A stretch of DNA of 64,000 nucleotides, from assembly GCA_022841825.1 (NCBI GenBank), contig JALHQT010000001.1, positions 930,001 through 994,000 of the forward strand, given 5' to 3'. The notes beneath the pieces were generated by a model, which was not told where the DNA came from, did not search any database, and worked only from the letters and a program-made list of their open reading frames with translations. Origin of the DNA: Anaerolineae bacterium (GTDB taxonomy: Bacteria; Chloroflexota; Anaerolineae; Aggregatilineales; Phototrophicaceae). The position numbers and the translations under genes are program-made. Within the stretch, counting starts at the first letter, position 1; each line of letters starts with the position of its first letter. Below, one piece after another: positions 26,687-35,713 of the stretch.

Positions 26687-27631
26687 TCAAGGTTGAACGA
26701 GGTGCGGGCAAGACTCGCCGCGCAGCACGGCGACACAGTTCTGCGCCGCCAGCAGCGCCATACGCGAAATCGCCTCGCGCGTCGCCCCACCCGCATGGGG
26801 AAGCGCAATAAAGTTCGGCAGCGCCAGCAGCGGGCTTCCCTCTGGTGGCTCGTGCGCGAAGACATCCATTGCCGCGCCACCTAGCTTCCCACTCCGAAGC
26901 GCATCGTAGAGCGCAGACTCGTCAATTAAGCCGCCGCGCGCGGTGTTGATGATGTACGCGCCGTCACGGACAGTACGCAGCGACTCCGAATTGACGAGAT
27001 CCCGCGTCTCGTCGGTCAGTGGGACATGCAGACTGATGACATCAGACTCCGCAAGCACTGCCTGGAGGCTTCGCACCTCAGCGCCGAGCCAATCGCCTGA
27101 ATAGAAGGGGTCGTAGCCAGCGACCCGCATTCCAAGCCCAATTCCCCGTTTCGCAACTTCGCGCCCGATAGCGCCGAAGCCCACGACGCCCAGGGTCTTG
27201 CCCGTTAGTTCAATGCCATTCAACCGCGTGAAGACATTCTGGCGCGCGTTGGCTGCCATTGTGGGGATGCTGCGTGCAAGCGCGAACATAAGCCCAAGTG
27301 CAAGTTCCGCAACCGAGATATTGTTGGTATTGGGCGTAATGGTGACGGCGATGCCGCGTGCCTTCGCAGCCCGCAAATCCACCGCTTCCGTACCAACACC
27401 GTACCGCGAGATCACGCGCAGCTTGTCTGCACGCGCGAGGGCAGCGGCATCGCATTGGTCTAAACCAAGGATAACCCCATCATACCCAGGCAGCAGCGCC
27501 GCCAACCCCGTGGAATCCAACGGGTGCTCCGGAGCGCGCAGATCGACCAGGCAGTCATTGGCGGACAAGAACTCATGATGTGCACCGGGCGTTTTGGCAA
27601 ACGAGCGCGCGGTGACGAGGATGCGAAACAT
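26687..27631 (-). CDS. D-2-hydroxyacid dehydrogenase (phosphoglycerate dehydrogenase-like)
   Basis: The ATG at 27631 (a TTG precedes it) gives 314 residues, the length of an enzyme lacking the SerA ACT domain. The NAD-binding motif is LGVVGFGAIGREVAKRG. The catalytic triad regions are seen as RYGVGTEAVDL, NTARGGLIDESALYDAL (with the Arg and later Glu in DVFAHEPP), and the catalytic His in ALPHAGGATREA. It reduces or oxidises 2-hydroxy/2-keto acids with NAD(P). It is the first gene of the minus-strand sugar operon and divergent from the ABC importer operon, so glyoxylate, hydroxypyruvate or a sugar-derived keto acid are plausible substrates. Confidence 0.88.
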   Translation of the reverse strand: MFRILVTARSFAKTPGAHHEFLSANDCLVDLRAPEHPLDSTGLAALLPGYDGVILGLDQCDAAALARADKLRVISRYGVGTEAVDLRAAKARGIAVTITPNTNNISVAELALGLMFALARSIPTMAANARQNVFTRLNGIELTGKTLGVVGFGAIGREVAKRGIGLGMRVAGYDPFYSGDWLGAEVRSLQAVLAESDVISLHVPLTDETRDLVNSESLRTVRDGAYIINTARGGLIDESALYDALRSGKLGGAAMDVFAHEPPEGSPLLALPNFIALPHAGGATREAISRMALLAAQNCVAVLRGESCPHLVQP

Positions 27632-27947
27632 CAAAGCAACCTGAGTACGATAGCAGAATTGAAGTCCGATTGATTGTAACGCCTATGCGCGAAAAAACAC
27701 TGTCTGTGCGCTGGGTGCAAACCGCCGCATGACCAACAGCAACTGTGGGATAGGTGATTGTTAGAAAAGGCAATGTTTGACTGAAAGAGATTTGTACGGC
27801 GCAAGTCCGCACGCTACAATCTTGGAAGCTCCGCGTAAGACATCGTAAGCAATTGAAAGCGCGATGTCATACGGAGTGAGCTGCCGCAGAGGAAACCACC
27901 CTCTGAGTGCTCGTCGTAATGGTCGTCTCTATTTTCGAGGAAGCGTC
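27632..27947. other. Divergent regulatory gap between the two sugar operons
   Basis: This 316-nt gap separates the hydroxyacid dehydrogenase and the sugar-binding protein genes. Besides the promoter listed for the plus arm, I see no convincing minus-strand promoter and no clear LacI-type palindrome. It is the natural place for regulation of both arms. Confidence 0.5.
27792..27820 (+). promoter_or_regulatory. Probable promoter of the sugar ABC importer operon
   Basis: TTGTAC (27792-27797) and TACAAT (27815-27820) are 17 nt apart, about 120 nt before the ATG at 27948. The spacing is ideal; the -35 box is imperfect. Confidence 0.5.
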
Positions 27948-29426
27948 ATGAAGAAAAACTTTGTCCTGTTCGTCGTAGTAATTGCGGTTCTGGCGCTGCT
28001 CGTCGCGCCCGCGACCGCGCAAAGCCCGTTTGCGGGACAGACGATTGTCGTCGTCACGCAGACTGGCTCCGCAATCGGCGGTCCCGCCAATGATCTCGGT
28101 CAGGTATGGGCAGCAGAAAATGGTGCAACGGTCGAAGTGCAGCAGTTCGCCTTCGCCGACCTGTTCCCGCGCATCATCACCGCGCTCCAGACCGGAACGC
28201 AGGAATTCGACGTGCTCATCTATGCCTCCGACTGGATGGGTGACATTGCGGGTGGCGGCTACGTTCTGCCCGTTCCGGACAGCGTGAAGGAAGCGGTCGA
28301 ATGGGAAGACATGATCCCGCTTTACCGCGAACGTATCGCCGATTGGGGCGGCACCACCTACGCTGTTCCGTTCGATGGCGACAGCCACATGATGTACTAC
28401 CGCAAGGATCTGGTCTCGCCCGAATCGGCGTTCGCCGCTGAATTCGAGAGCACCTACGGCTATACGCTGGACGAGCCGCAGACCTGGGCGCAGTACCGCG
28501 ACATCGCCGAATTCTTCCATAACCGAGAAGTGGACACCGCAGGCGTAACCGCACCGATTGCAGGCACCATCGAAGCCCAGCGTCGTCAGGCACAGAGCTT
28601 CTGGTTCCTCATGACCCGCGCATCGGGCTATGCCAAGGTGCCAGGCGACCCCTACTTCTTCTTCGACGAAAACATGACTCCGCTGGTGAACACGGCTGGC
28701 TGGGTGCAGGGTCTCCAGGACTGGATCGACATCAGCCCGTTCGGCGCGCCAGATATGATCAATGCTGACGTGACCAATGTCCGCTCGGTCTTCCCGGCAG
28801 GTCAATCGGTCTTCGGTCTCGACTGGGGCGACGTTGGTCCCATCACCGTTGATCCGAATGCCTCGGTCGTCGGTGGTATTTCGGGCTTTGGTCCCCACCC
28901 CGGCGGCGACCGCTACTGGGATCGCGCAACGGGTGAATGGGTCACCCCGGAAAGCGGCGTCAATCGCGCACCCTTCATCGCTTTCGGTGGTTGGGTGATC
29001 TCGGTCGCGGGTGACAGCGATGTCGCCGATGCAGCGTGGGACTACATCAGCTTCCTGGCGAACAAGGAAAATGCGGGTGTCCTCGCCGTGACCGGTGGTA
29101 CGGGTGTTAACCCGCTCCGCGCCAGCCAGTTCGAGAATCTCGACCTCTGGCTTGGAGCAGGCTTTGACGAAGCGTCGGCGCTCGATTACCTCGATGCGAT
29201 TAGCGCCTCCATCGGCGATCCGAACGCAGTCGTTGACCTCCGTATTCCGGGTGCCTTCGAGTATTTCGCAGCGCTCGACACGGGCATCTCGCGTGCCCTG
29301 GCGGGTGAGCTCTCTGCCCAGGAAGCGCTCGACGGCGTTGCGGCTGAATGGGACGCCATCACGGATCGTCTCGGACGCGAAAGCCAGCTCGAGTTGTACA
29401 AGCAGTCGCTCGGCATCATGGAGTAA
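27948..29426 (+). CDS. Sugar ABC transporter substrate-binding protein (family 1)
   Basis: The ATG at 27948 follows CGAGGA and begins a signal peptide (MKKNFVLFVVVIAVLALLVA, cleavage near TAQ), giving 492 residues. The mature part has the family 1 solute-binding fold: QTIVVVTQTGSAIGGPANDL, then FPRIITALQTGTQEFDVL and YAVPFDGDSHMMYYRKDL, then FAAEFESTYGYTLDEP. The protein would capture a sugar or oligosaccharide and deliver it to the two permeases encoded downstream. No lipobox Cys is seen after the signal, so it may be released or held by another route. No ATPase gene lies in the operon; a shared MsmK/UgpC-type ATPase elsewhere is expected. Confidence 0.88.
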   Translation: MKKNFVLFVVVIAVLALLVAPATAQSPFAGQTIVVVTQTGSAIGGPANDLGQVWAAENGATVEVQQFAFADLFPRIITALQTGTQEFDVLIYASDWMGDIAGGGYVLPVPDSVKEAVEWEDMIPLYRERIADWGGTTYAVPFDGDSHMMYYRKDLVSPESAFAAEFESTYGYTLDEPQTWAQYRDIAEFFHNREVDTAGVTAPIAGTIEAQRRQAQSFWFLMTRASGYAKVPGDPYFFFDENMTPLVNTAGWVQGLQDWIDISPFGAPDMINADVTNVRSVFPAGQSVFGLDWGDVGPITVDPNASVVGGISGFGPHPGGDRYWDRATGEWVTPESGVNRAPFIAFGGWVISVAGDSDVADAAWDYISFLANKENAGVLAVTGGTGVNPLRASQFENLDLWLGAGFDEASALDYLDAISASIGDPNAVVDLRIPGAFEYFAALDTGISRALAGELSAQEALDGVAAEWDAITDRLGRESQLELYKQSLGIME

Positions 29427-29438
29427 GGACTGTTAGTA

Positions 29439-29510
29439 AGAGGATTGGCGTATCCAATCCTCTGAAAACACGCGAATGGGTCGAGGGGGGCGCAGCAACC
29501 ACTGCGCCCC
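29439..29510 (+). promoter_or_regulatory. Two hairpins between the binding-protein and permease genes
   Basis: A perfect 10-bp stem (29439-29448 with 29454-29463, loop 5 nt) is followed by a 9-bp GC stem (29487-29495 with 29502-29510). Neither has a strong T run. Such structures commonly protect or partly terminate the binding-protein message. Confidence 0.6.
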
Positions 29511-29604
29511 TCCTTGAATCGGGTCATGAGCATTCGCAGCACGCTCCAATGTGTTTATGTGGTCACGAATATGTACATGTAGGATTCTTTGAGGGCTTCT
29601 AACT

Positions 29605-30624
29605 TTGGCTACTTCATCAGAGATAAGACCGCTGTCTTCAGCAGAAGATGACAGCCTTAAGCGCGAGCTGCGTGAAGACACGATCTTCAAGCGTATTTTC
29701 CTGTCGCCTGCTGTCACCATCCTCCTTCTGTTGTCGATCTTCCCCCTGTTGTGGTCGCTCGGCGTCAGCTTCACCAATTTTCAACGCAATGCAGCACAGC
29801 AGGCTGCCCAGGCAGCCGGAACGGCAGAGCCATCGGGTTTCCTCGGCTTGGGCTTTGACCTGACGCTGGAAAACTATCAGCGTGTCTTTACCGATGAGCA
29901 TCTTCATACGACGATGCGCAACACCCTGCTCTATGTCGTGGTGGGTGTAGCGGTACAGTACTCGCTTGGGCTGGGGCTGGCAGCACTGCTGAATCAAAAG
30001 TTCTTTGGGCAGACATTCTTCAGACTCGTCTTTATTCTGCCGATGATGATCACGCCTGTCGCGGCTGCGTACCTGGGGCGCATGATGTTCGAGCGGGCAC
30101 CCCCGTCCGCGCTCTCGCATCTGACGACGACGGTCGGCAGATTATTCGGCAATCCTAATCTCAACATTCCCTGGTTCACCGATCCGGGACTCGCCCCCTT
30201 CACGATGGTTATCATCGATAGCTGGCAGTGGATTCCCTTCATGATCCTGCTGCTGCTCGCCGGAATGCAATCAATCCCCGAAGAAATTTACGAAGCAGCC
30301 CGCGTTGACGGTGCCAATAGCTGGAACGCCTTCTGGGGCATCACATTTCCAATCCTGCTGCCGATTTCCCTCACGGCAATTCTCATTCGCGGGCTGGAAC
30401 TCTTCAAACTGGTGGACATCGTCCGCGTGACAACAGGCGGCGGACCTGGCATTGCGACCGAGCCGCTGGTGATGTACGTCTTCCGCACGGCACTGGATTT
30501 CGGCAACTTCGGCTATGCCGCCGCCATTTCGTATATCCTGCTCATTCTCGTCGTCCTCTTCAGCACGATATTCCTGGGCTTCTCCCGGCGAGTGCAAAAG
30601 CAGCAGTTGGGTGTCGAATCATGA
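29605..30624 (+). CDS. Sugar ABC transporter permease (MalF-like)
   Basis: This 339-residue inner-membrane protein starts at a TTG at 29605, with GAGGG about 9 nt upstream. After a charged N-terminus it has about six membrane segments. The EAA loop typical of the family is seen as [21 protein letters not shown], which docks to the ATPase. A MalF-type C-terminus follows ([21 protein letters not shown]). It pairs with the second permease, whose ATG overlaps its stop by 4 nt (ATGA at 30621-30624). The specific sugar is unknown. Confidence 0.93.
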   Translation: MATSSEIRPLSSAEDDSLKRELREDTIFKRIFLSPAVTILLLLSIFPLLWSLGVSFTNFQRNAAQQAAQAAGTAEPSGFLGLGFDLTLENYQRVFTDEHLHTTMRNTLLYVVVGVAVQYSLGLGLAALLNQKFFGQTFFRLVFILPMMITPVAAAYLGRMMFERAPPSALSHLTTTVGRLFGNPNLNIPWFTDPGLAPFTMVIIDSWQWIPFMILLLLAGMQSIPEEIYEAARVDGANSWNAFWGITFPILLPISLTAILIRGLELFKLVDIVRVTTGGGPGIATEPLVMYVFRTALDFGNFGYAAAISYILLILVVLFSTIFLGFSRRVQKQQLGVES

Positions 30625-31520
30625 ACAAGCGCTCTCCATTCGCCACCTTTATGCTCTATGCCACCGCAAGCCTGTGGGCGTTTGTCTGCCTGTTTCCACT
30701 CTACTGGCTGGTGACAACGTCTTTCAAGCCGCCGCTGGCAGTTAGCCGCGTCCCAACCTATTTCCCGTACCTTGCGGCACAGGAACGCCCTACGCCGGTT
30801 GTCAACAATATCTTCTTCACGCCAACGCTCGATCACTGGAACTTCCTGTTTGACGAACAACGCGACATTACGCTGCGCCATCTGCGCAACAGCGTCATCG
30901 CCGCCGTCTTCTCGACCATCGGAGCAACTGTCATCGGCGCGATGGCAGGTTATGGGTTATCGCGCTTCCGCTACTACTGGAATCGCATGAACTGGAAGAA
31001 CGATAACATCGCCTACTGGATCATCTCGCAGCGCTTCTTGCCTCCGGCGACCATCATCGTGCCATTCGTGATGATCTACGGCGCGCTCGGTTGGACAGAT
31101 ACCCACTGGGGGCTGATTCTGGCGTATACCTCCTTCAATATTCCCTTCGCGGTCTGGATTATGCGCGACTTCTTCAATAGTCTGCCGATTGACCTGGAAG
31201 AAAGCGCGCGCGTCGATGGTGCAACGCGCTGGCAGACCTTCTTCCGGATCGTGCTGCCGCTCGCCACGCCGGGCTTAGTCACGGTCGCGCTCTTCTCGTT
31301 TGTCTTCTCGTGGAACGAATACCTGTTCTCGCTCATGCTCACCAGCTTCGACGCCATCACGATGCCCGTCTACATCGCCGGGCAGAACAACACACGCGGC
31401 GTTGAATGGTGGTACATCGCGGCACTGACGATGGTCATGATCGCACCGGTTATGTTCATCGGACTGTTCCTACAACGGTACATTGCGCGCGGTCTCGTCG
31501 CGGGCGCGCTTAAGGGTTAG
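30621..31520 (+). CDS. Sugar ABC transporter permease (MalG-like)
   Basis: This 299-residue permease is the partner of the preceding one. The segment between the first two hydrophobic regions is long (about residues 30-80), and the EAA loop reads [23 protein letters not shown]. The C-terminus [22 protein letters not shown] is the usual MalG ending. The start codon overlaps the upstream stop, so the subunits are probably made in equal amounts. A fucose-isomerase-like gene follows after 82 nt, on the same strand. Confidence 0.94.
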   Translation: MNKRSPFATFMLYATASLWAFVCLFPLYWLVTTSFKPPLAVSRVPTYFPYLAAQERPTPVVNNIFFTPTLDHWNFLFDEQRDITLRHLRNSVIAAVFSTIGATVIGAMAGYGLSRFRYYWNRMNWKNDNIAYWIISQRFLPPATIIVPFVMIYGALGWTDTHWGLILAYTSFNIPFAVWIMRDFFNSLPIDLEESARVDGATRWQTFFRIVLPLATPGLVTVALFSFVFSWNEYLFSLMLTSFDAITMPVYIAGQNNTRGVEWWYIAALTMVMIAPVMFIGLFLQRYIARGLVAGALKG

Positions 31521-31602
31521 CGCTCATCTGTGGGGTAGAGTGTTTGCACGCCAACACCCCACAGACAACAGATCGGTACGACACAGACAAAAGGATTTCA
31601 TC

Positions 31603-33255
31603 ATGCCCGATTACACACTCCCCAAACTCACGCAGCCTGCCCCCATCGGCAAGAACGAAGCCGTCCTCATCGCCAGCGGCGACCTCCGTCAGACCGCCAA
31701 CCAGGTCTGCTGGGACGCACAAGACGACATGGAACGCGCCGTGATCAAGGCATTCAAGGCGGAGGGCGTCAAGGTCAAGCGCGGTCACGAATATGATGAG
31801 ACGCTCAAGCACGGCTTCATCTACAACCAGCGCATGGGCATGGATGTCTTCAAGACCATCGACCCCAACGCACCGTTGATCGTCGCGGAAGCCGTCTGGC
31901 AGTACAGCCATCACGTCCTCGCCGGGCTGCGCAGCCATCGCGGTCCCATCCTGACGGTCGCCAACTGGAGCGGACAGTGGCCCGGTCTTGTTGGGATGCT
32001 CAACCTCAATGGCTCTCTGACCAAAGCAGGGGTCAAATACAGCACCCTCTGGAGCGAAAAGTTTAACGACGACTTCTTCAAGTCGGGGATTCGCGAGTGG
32101 ATCAAGCATGGCGCGATCAAACATGACACCAGCCATGTCCGCGACCTGCGCACAAAAGACCTTCCCAAAGCCGAAGGCAAGCTGGGCAAGGCGCTCGCCG
32201 AACAGATCCTGCATGAAAAAGCGATCCTCGGCATCTTCGACGAAGGCTGTATGGGCATGTATAACGCCATCATCGACGACGAACTGCTCAATCCACTCGG
32301 TGTCTACAAGGAGCGCCTCAGCCAATCCGCCCTCGTCGCCGCGATGAAGCAGGTCAAAAAGGCTGAAGCGCAGAAGGTGCGCAAGTGGCTGGATGATCGC
32401 GGGATGGTTTTCGTCACGGGCGACAACCCGGAAGCTGACCTGACGGACGACCAGATCCTTGAACAGTGCAAGATGTACATCGCCGCCGTGCGCATCGCCT
32501 ACGAATTTAGCTGCGACGCCGTTGGCATTCAGTACCAGCAGGGCTTGAAAGACATGACGCCTGCGTCCGACCTGGTCGAAGGCTTACTGAATAACGTCGA
32601 ACGCCCGCCCGTCTATCATGCGGAAAACGGCGAGGAACTCTTCGCCGGGCAGGCGGTCACGCACTTCAACGAAGTCGATGAGTGCGCGGGTCTGGACGGC
32701 TTGGTCACCAACCGCGTGTGGCGCGCGATGGGGCTTGATCCCGCAAACACGCTCCATGACCTGCGCTGGGGCGATCACTTCACAAGTGGCGATGTCGATG
32801 CCTACGTCTGGGTCTTCCTGATCAGCGGCGCGGCACCTGCCTCGCACTTCATCGATGGCTACGCGGGCGCGTCGTCCGAACGCCAGCCCGCCATGTACTT
32901 CCGCCTCGGCGGTGGCACGCTCAAGGGCATCAGCAAGCCAGGCGAAATCGTCTGGAGTCGCGTCTTTGTCGAAGGTGGAGAGCTGCATGTCGATATGGGA
33001 CGTGCGAGCGTCGTCAAGCTGCCCAAGAAAGAAACCGAGCGACGCTGGAAGCTGACCACCCCACAATGGCCGATCATGCACGCGGTGCTGCACGGAGTCA
33101 CGCGCGACCAGATGATGGCGCGCCACAAGGCAAATCATATCCAGGTCGCCTACGGCAACGATGCCGCAAGCGCGGACAAGGCGCTGGCAGCGAAAGCAGC
33201 GATGTTTGCGGCGCTTGGCGTCAACGTCCATCTCTGCGGCGACGTGAAGATCTAA
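31603..33255 (+). CDS. L-fucose/D-arabinose isomerase-like protein
   Basis: The ATG at 31603 has AAGGA at good spacing and gives 550 residues. By eye it fits the fucose/arabinose isomerase-like fold: an alpha/beta N-terminal part (PLIVAEAVWQYSHHVLAGL), a stretch with acidic residues suited to metal binding (ILGIFDEGCMGMYNAIIDDE), FSCDAVGIQYQQG, and a C-terminal beta domain (FRLGGGTLKGISKPGEIVWSR). Such enzymes convert aldoses to ketoses with manganese. Its position after a sugar importer and opposite an aldose epimerase and FGGY kinase supports a sugar isomerase. Family assignment is moderate, since catalytic residues were not aligned. Confidence 0.6.
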   Translation: MPDYTLPKLTQPAPIGKNEAVLIASGDLRQTANQVCWDAQDDMERAVIKAFKAEGVKVKRGHEYDETLKHGFIYNQRMGMDVFKTIDPNAPLIVAEAVWQYSHHVLAGLRSHRGPILTVANWSGQWPGLVGMLNLNGSLTKAGVKYSTLWSEKFNDDFFKSGIREWIKHGAIKHDTSHVRDLRTKDLPKAEGKLGKALAEQILHEKAILGIFDEGCMGMYNAIIDDELLNPLGVYKERLSQSALVAAMKQVKKAEAQKVRKWLDDRGMVFVTGDNPEADLTDDQILEQCKMYIAAVRIAYEFSCDAVGIQYQQGLKDMTPASDLVEGLLNNVERPPVYHAENGEELFAGQAVTHFNEVDECAGLDGLVTNRVWRAMGLDPANTLHDLRWGDHFTSGDVDAYVWVFLISGAAPASHFIDGYAGASSERQPAMYFRLGGGTLKGISKPGEIVWSRVFVEGGELHVDMGRASVVKLPKKETERRWKLTTPQWPIMHAVLHGVTRDQMMARHKANHIQVAYGNDAASADKALAAKAAMFAALGVNVHLCGDVKI

Positions 33256-33261
33256 CGTTCG

Positions 33262-34488
33262 ATGACCGCTCGCCGTTACTACGATGACTCGTACACCGCG
33301 CGCTTCCGTGCCATGGTGACGGAAGCGCTCACAATCGAGGGCAAGCCCGCCGTCGTCCTGAACGAAACCTACTTTTATCCGACAGGCGGCGGGCAGCCCC
33401 ATGACGTGGGCACGATGACTGCGGGTGGTCGCACGGCTCAAGTCATCGACGTGCAGACGCGCGGTGACGACAATGCCGTGCTGCATATCCTGAGTGAGCC
33501 GCTGTTTGGCGAGGCGGTCGAATGCGAGATCGACTGGGCGCGCCGCTTCGACCTGATGCAGCAGCATACCGGGCAGCACATCCTCTCACAAGCATTCATC
33601 CGCACTTCAAACGCGGCGACCAACGGATTCCACCTCGGTACCGAGGAAGTAACGATTGATCTGGATAAGCCGGGCTTGGACGCCGATGCCCTGCGAAGCG
33701 TCGAAACGCTCGCCAATGACATTGTGTTTGCAAACAGAACGGTCACCACTCGTCTGATCTCGCGCGAGGATGCGGAAGGTATCCGCATGAGGCGCGTCCC
33801 CGATGCGCTGGCGACCGACGGACTGCGCATCGTCGAGATCTCCGATTTCGATACGACTGCCTGCGGCGGGACCCACGTCGCGCGCACGGGCGAAATCGGC
33901 ATGATCAAAATCCTGACGACCGAAAATTACAAGGGCGGAACGCGCGTCAGCTTCGTCTGCGGCGAACGCGCGCTCCGCGCCGCTCAGATGCGAACCTCCC
34001 TGCTGAATACCCTGGCGGCGGACCTAAGCTGCGCGATCACCGACCTCCCCAACATCGTCGCCAGGCTGCGCGATCAATCCGCCAGCGCGGAAAAGAGCGT
34101 CAAAGGGCTGCGTGCGCGACTGGTCGAGTACGAGGGCGCGGCTCTCATCAAGACTTCCGAGGTACATGAAGGGGTGCGGTGGATCATCCATGTCGAAGAA
34201 GACGGCGATCCTTCCGCGCTTCGGCTTCTGGCAGCGCGCATCGTTCGGGAGCCAGGCAACGTGGCGGTGCTAGGTACGGCGGGCGACAAGACCCAGGTCA
34301 TCTGTGCCCGCAGCAGCGATGTCAGCACAGATATGAACATACTGCTTAAAACGGCGCTCACGCCCCTCGGCGGAAAAGGGGGCGGACAGCCTTCGCAGGC
34401 GCAGGGCGGAGCAGGGGCTGCGAGTCATGAACAGGTATTGGCAGCGCTGCGCGCGGCAGTCGCGTCGATCACTACCCGTAGCGAATGA
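33262..34488 (+). CDS. Alanyl-tRNA editing protein, AlaX long form with DHHA1 domain
   Basis: This 408-residue protein resembles the editing half of alanyl-tRNA synthetase. It has YFYPTGGGQPHDVGTM at the N-terminus and the zinc/editing motifs DLMQQHTGQHILSQAF (HxxxH) and TTACGGTHVARTGEIG (CxxxH). A C-terminal DHHA1-like domain ends in the glycine-rich GGKGGGQPSQAQGGA. It would hydrolyse mischarged Ser- or Gly-tRNA(Ala) in trans. It lies 6 nt after the isomerase-like gene, an unexpected neighbour for a sugar operon. Its last 17 nt overlap the end of the convergent TIR gene. Confidence 0.92.
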   Translation: MTARRYYDDSYTARFRAMVTEALTIEGKPAVVLNETYFYPTGGGQPHDVGTMTAGGRTAQVIDVQTRGDDNAVLHILSEPLFGEAVECEIDWARRFDLMQQHTGQHILSQAFIRTSNAATNGFHLGTEEVTIDLDKPGLDADALRSVETLANDIVFANRTVTTRLISREDAEGIRMRRVPDALATDGLRIVEISDFDTTACGGTHVARTGEIGMIKILTTENYKGGTRVSFVCGERALRAAQMRTSLLNTLAADLSCAITDLPNIVARLRDQSASAEKSVKGLRARLVEYEGAALIKTSEVHEGVRWIIHVEEDGDPSALRLLAARIVREPGNVAVLGTAGDKTQVICARSSDVSTDMNILLKTALTPLGGKGGGQPSQAQGGAGAASHEQVLAALRAAVASITTRSE

Positions 34489-35713
34489 TGCGGAAGCCGC
34501 GAGAGCGGCTGCGACGCCCCGGACGATCCAACTCCTCGCGATAGGTCGTCGTCAGTTTGTACTCCTCGCCCGGTGCTCGCTTGCCTGACCCACCGCGCAT
34601 CATGCGCGGCACATCCGCGTCCAGCGTATTGACCTCGCTGCTAAGAGCCGCTGAAGGAAGTCCGCACTTTAGCCCCGTTCGAGTCCATTCCCAGACATTG
34701 CCGCACATATCCATCACGCCGAACGGGCTGCTGCCTACCGGGTACTGATCGACCGCGCTAGGCGCATAATCGGTCTCGCTCTGCGGCGCGATCTCGATAT
34801 AGTTGCAGCGCTTCTGCTCAAAGTAGATGCCCCAGGGGTATGCGCGTCCGTCGCTGCCCTGCGCTGACCACTGCCATTCCGCCTCCGTCGGCAGCCGAAC
34901 ATCCTCGCCGCTCGTCGCGCTCAACCAGCGGCAGAACGCCACCGCGTCGTACCATGCCACATTCGTGCGCGGCAGGTTCACGCCATGATAGGCGGGTGAT
35001 TGAGGTTTCGCCCCCTCTCCCAGTCGCCATTCCTGCGCCCTGCGCGAAAAATCCCACCAACGCGCATCGTCGTAGCCGTCGCTCCGCTCGATGAACACCT
35101 CGAACTGCTCAACAGTGATCGGATACTTGCTGATAGCGAATGGTGTGACGGCGCGAACGCCGCCCGCAGGACCGTTGCAGGGAAAGTCCGTGAGCGATTT
35201 ACCCTGCAAATCGACCAATTCCACCTCGCCCGCTGAGACTTCGACCCACTCGAATGGCGTTCCCAGAATATTCTTGACGATGTCCGCGCTTTGCGCCTCG
35301 ACCTGACGTAAGCCCGCGACGAACTTACCCAGCGCACGCAGCCCGATCCCCTGTGTAAAGTCAACAAACTGCCGCTCGCGAAACACACCAGGCAGTTCAG
35401 GATCATGTTCAAGCAGCACAGGCAGCACAGGCTTCCCGTGCGCCAAGGCGATCTGAAGCTCTTTGGAGCAGTATTCCGATGCACGCCAGCGCGGAGAGCC
35501 AAAACAGAGGATGGCGTTCGAGGCGCGAATCGCCTGTGCGATCTCGCTCTCCCAGTTCTGGGCACCCTTGAGCGCCGCCGAATCAATCCAGATGTCATAC
35601 CCGCAGTCGCTGAGAAAACCGATCAGCTTATTGACGATCTTGACATCGGCATGTGGGAAGATTGCCCGTCTGGGGTCGCGATCATGCCGCGAATAGCTGA
35701 TAAAGAGCTTCAT
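34472..35713 (-). CDS. TIR domain fused to an FGE/SUMF1-like domain
   Basis: The protein has 413 residues. Residues 1-135 form a TIR domain: KLFISYSRHD box 1, then WIDSAALKGAQNWESEI, then RASEYCSKELQIAL with the candidate catalytic Glu85 of NAD-cleaving TIRs. Residues about 155-413 form a formylglycine-generating-enzyme-like fold: NVAWYDAVAFCRWLS, RLPTEAEWQWSA, YPWG, PFGVMDMCGNVWEW, MRGGS and the final SRGFRIIR. The two catalytic cysteines of true FGE after the RGGS motif are absent, so this half probably binds a ligand or partner. Its ATG overlaps the histidine kinase stop by 4 nt, making it the last gene of the Kai-like operon. An NADase or signalling effector role is inferred. Confidence 0.88.
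   Translation of the reverse strand: MKLFISYSRHDRDPRRAIFPHADVKIVNKLIGFLSDCGYDIWIDSAALKGAQNWESEIAQAIRASNAILCFGSPRWRASEYCSKELQIALAHGKPVLPVLLEHDPELPGVFRERQFVDFTQGIGLRALGKFVAGLRQVEAQSADIVKNILGTPFEWVEVSAGEVELVDLQGKSLTDFPCNGPAGGVRAVTPFAISKYPITVEQFEVFIERSDGYDDARWWDFSRRAQEWRLGEGAKPQSPAYHGVNLPRTNVAWYDAVAFCRWLSATSGEDVRLPTEAEWQWSAQGSDGRAYPWGIYFEQKRCNYIEIAPQSETDYAPSAVDQYPVGSSPFGVMDMCGNVWEWTRTGLKCGLPSAALSSEVNTLDADVPRMMRGGSGKRAPGEEYKLTTTYREELDRPGRRSRSRGFRIIRYG

Noticed and set aside
27867-28898. Minus-strand open frame of 343 codons opposite the sugar-binding protein
   Set aside because: It covers the signal peptide and promoter-proximal part of a clear gene and has no motif of its own.
34472-35713. Sulfatase-maturing formylglycine-generating enzyme
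   Set aside because: The two catalytic cysteines are absent and no sulfatase gene is nearby.
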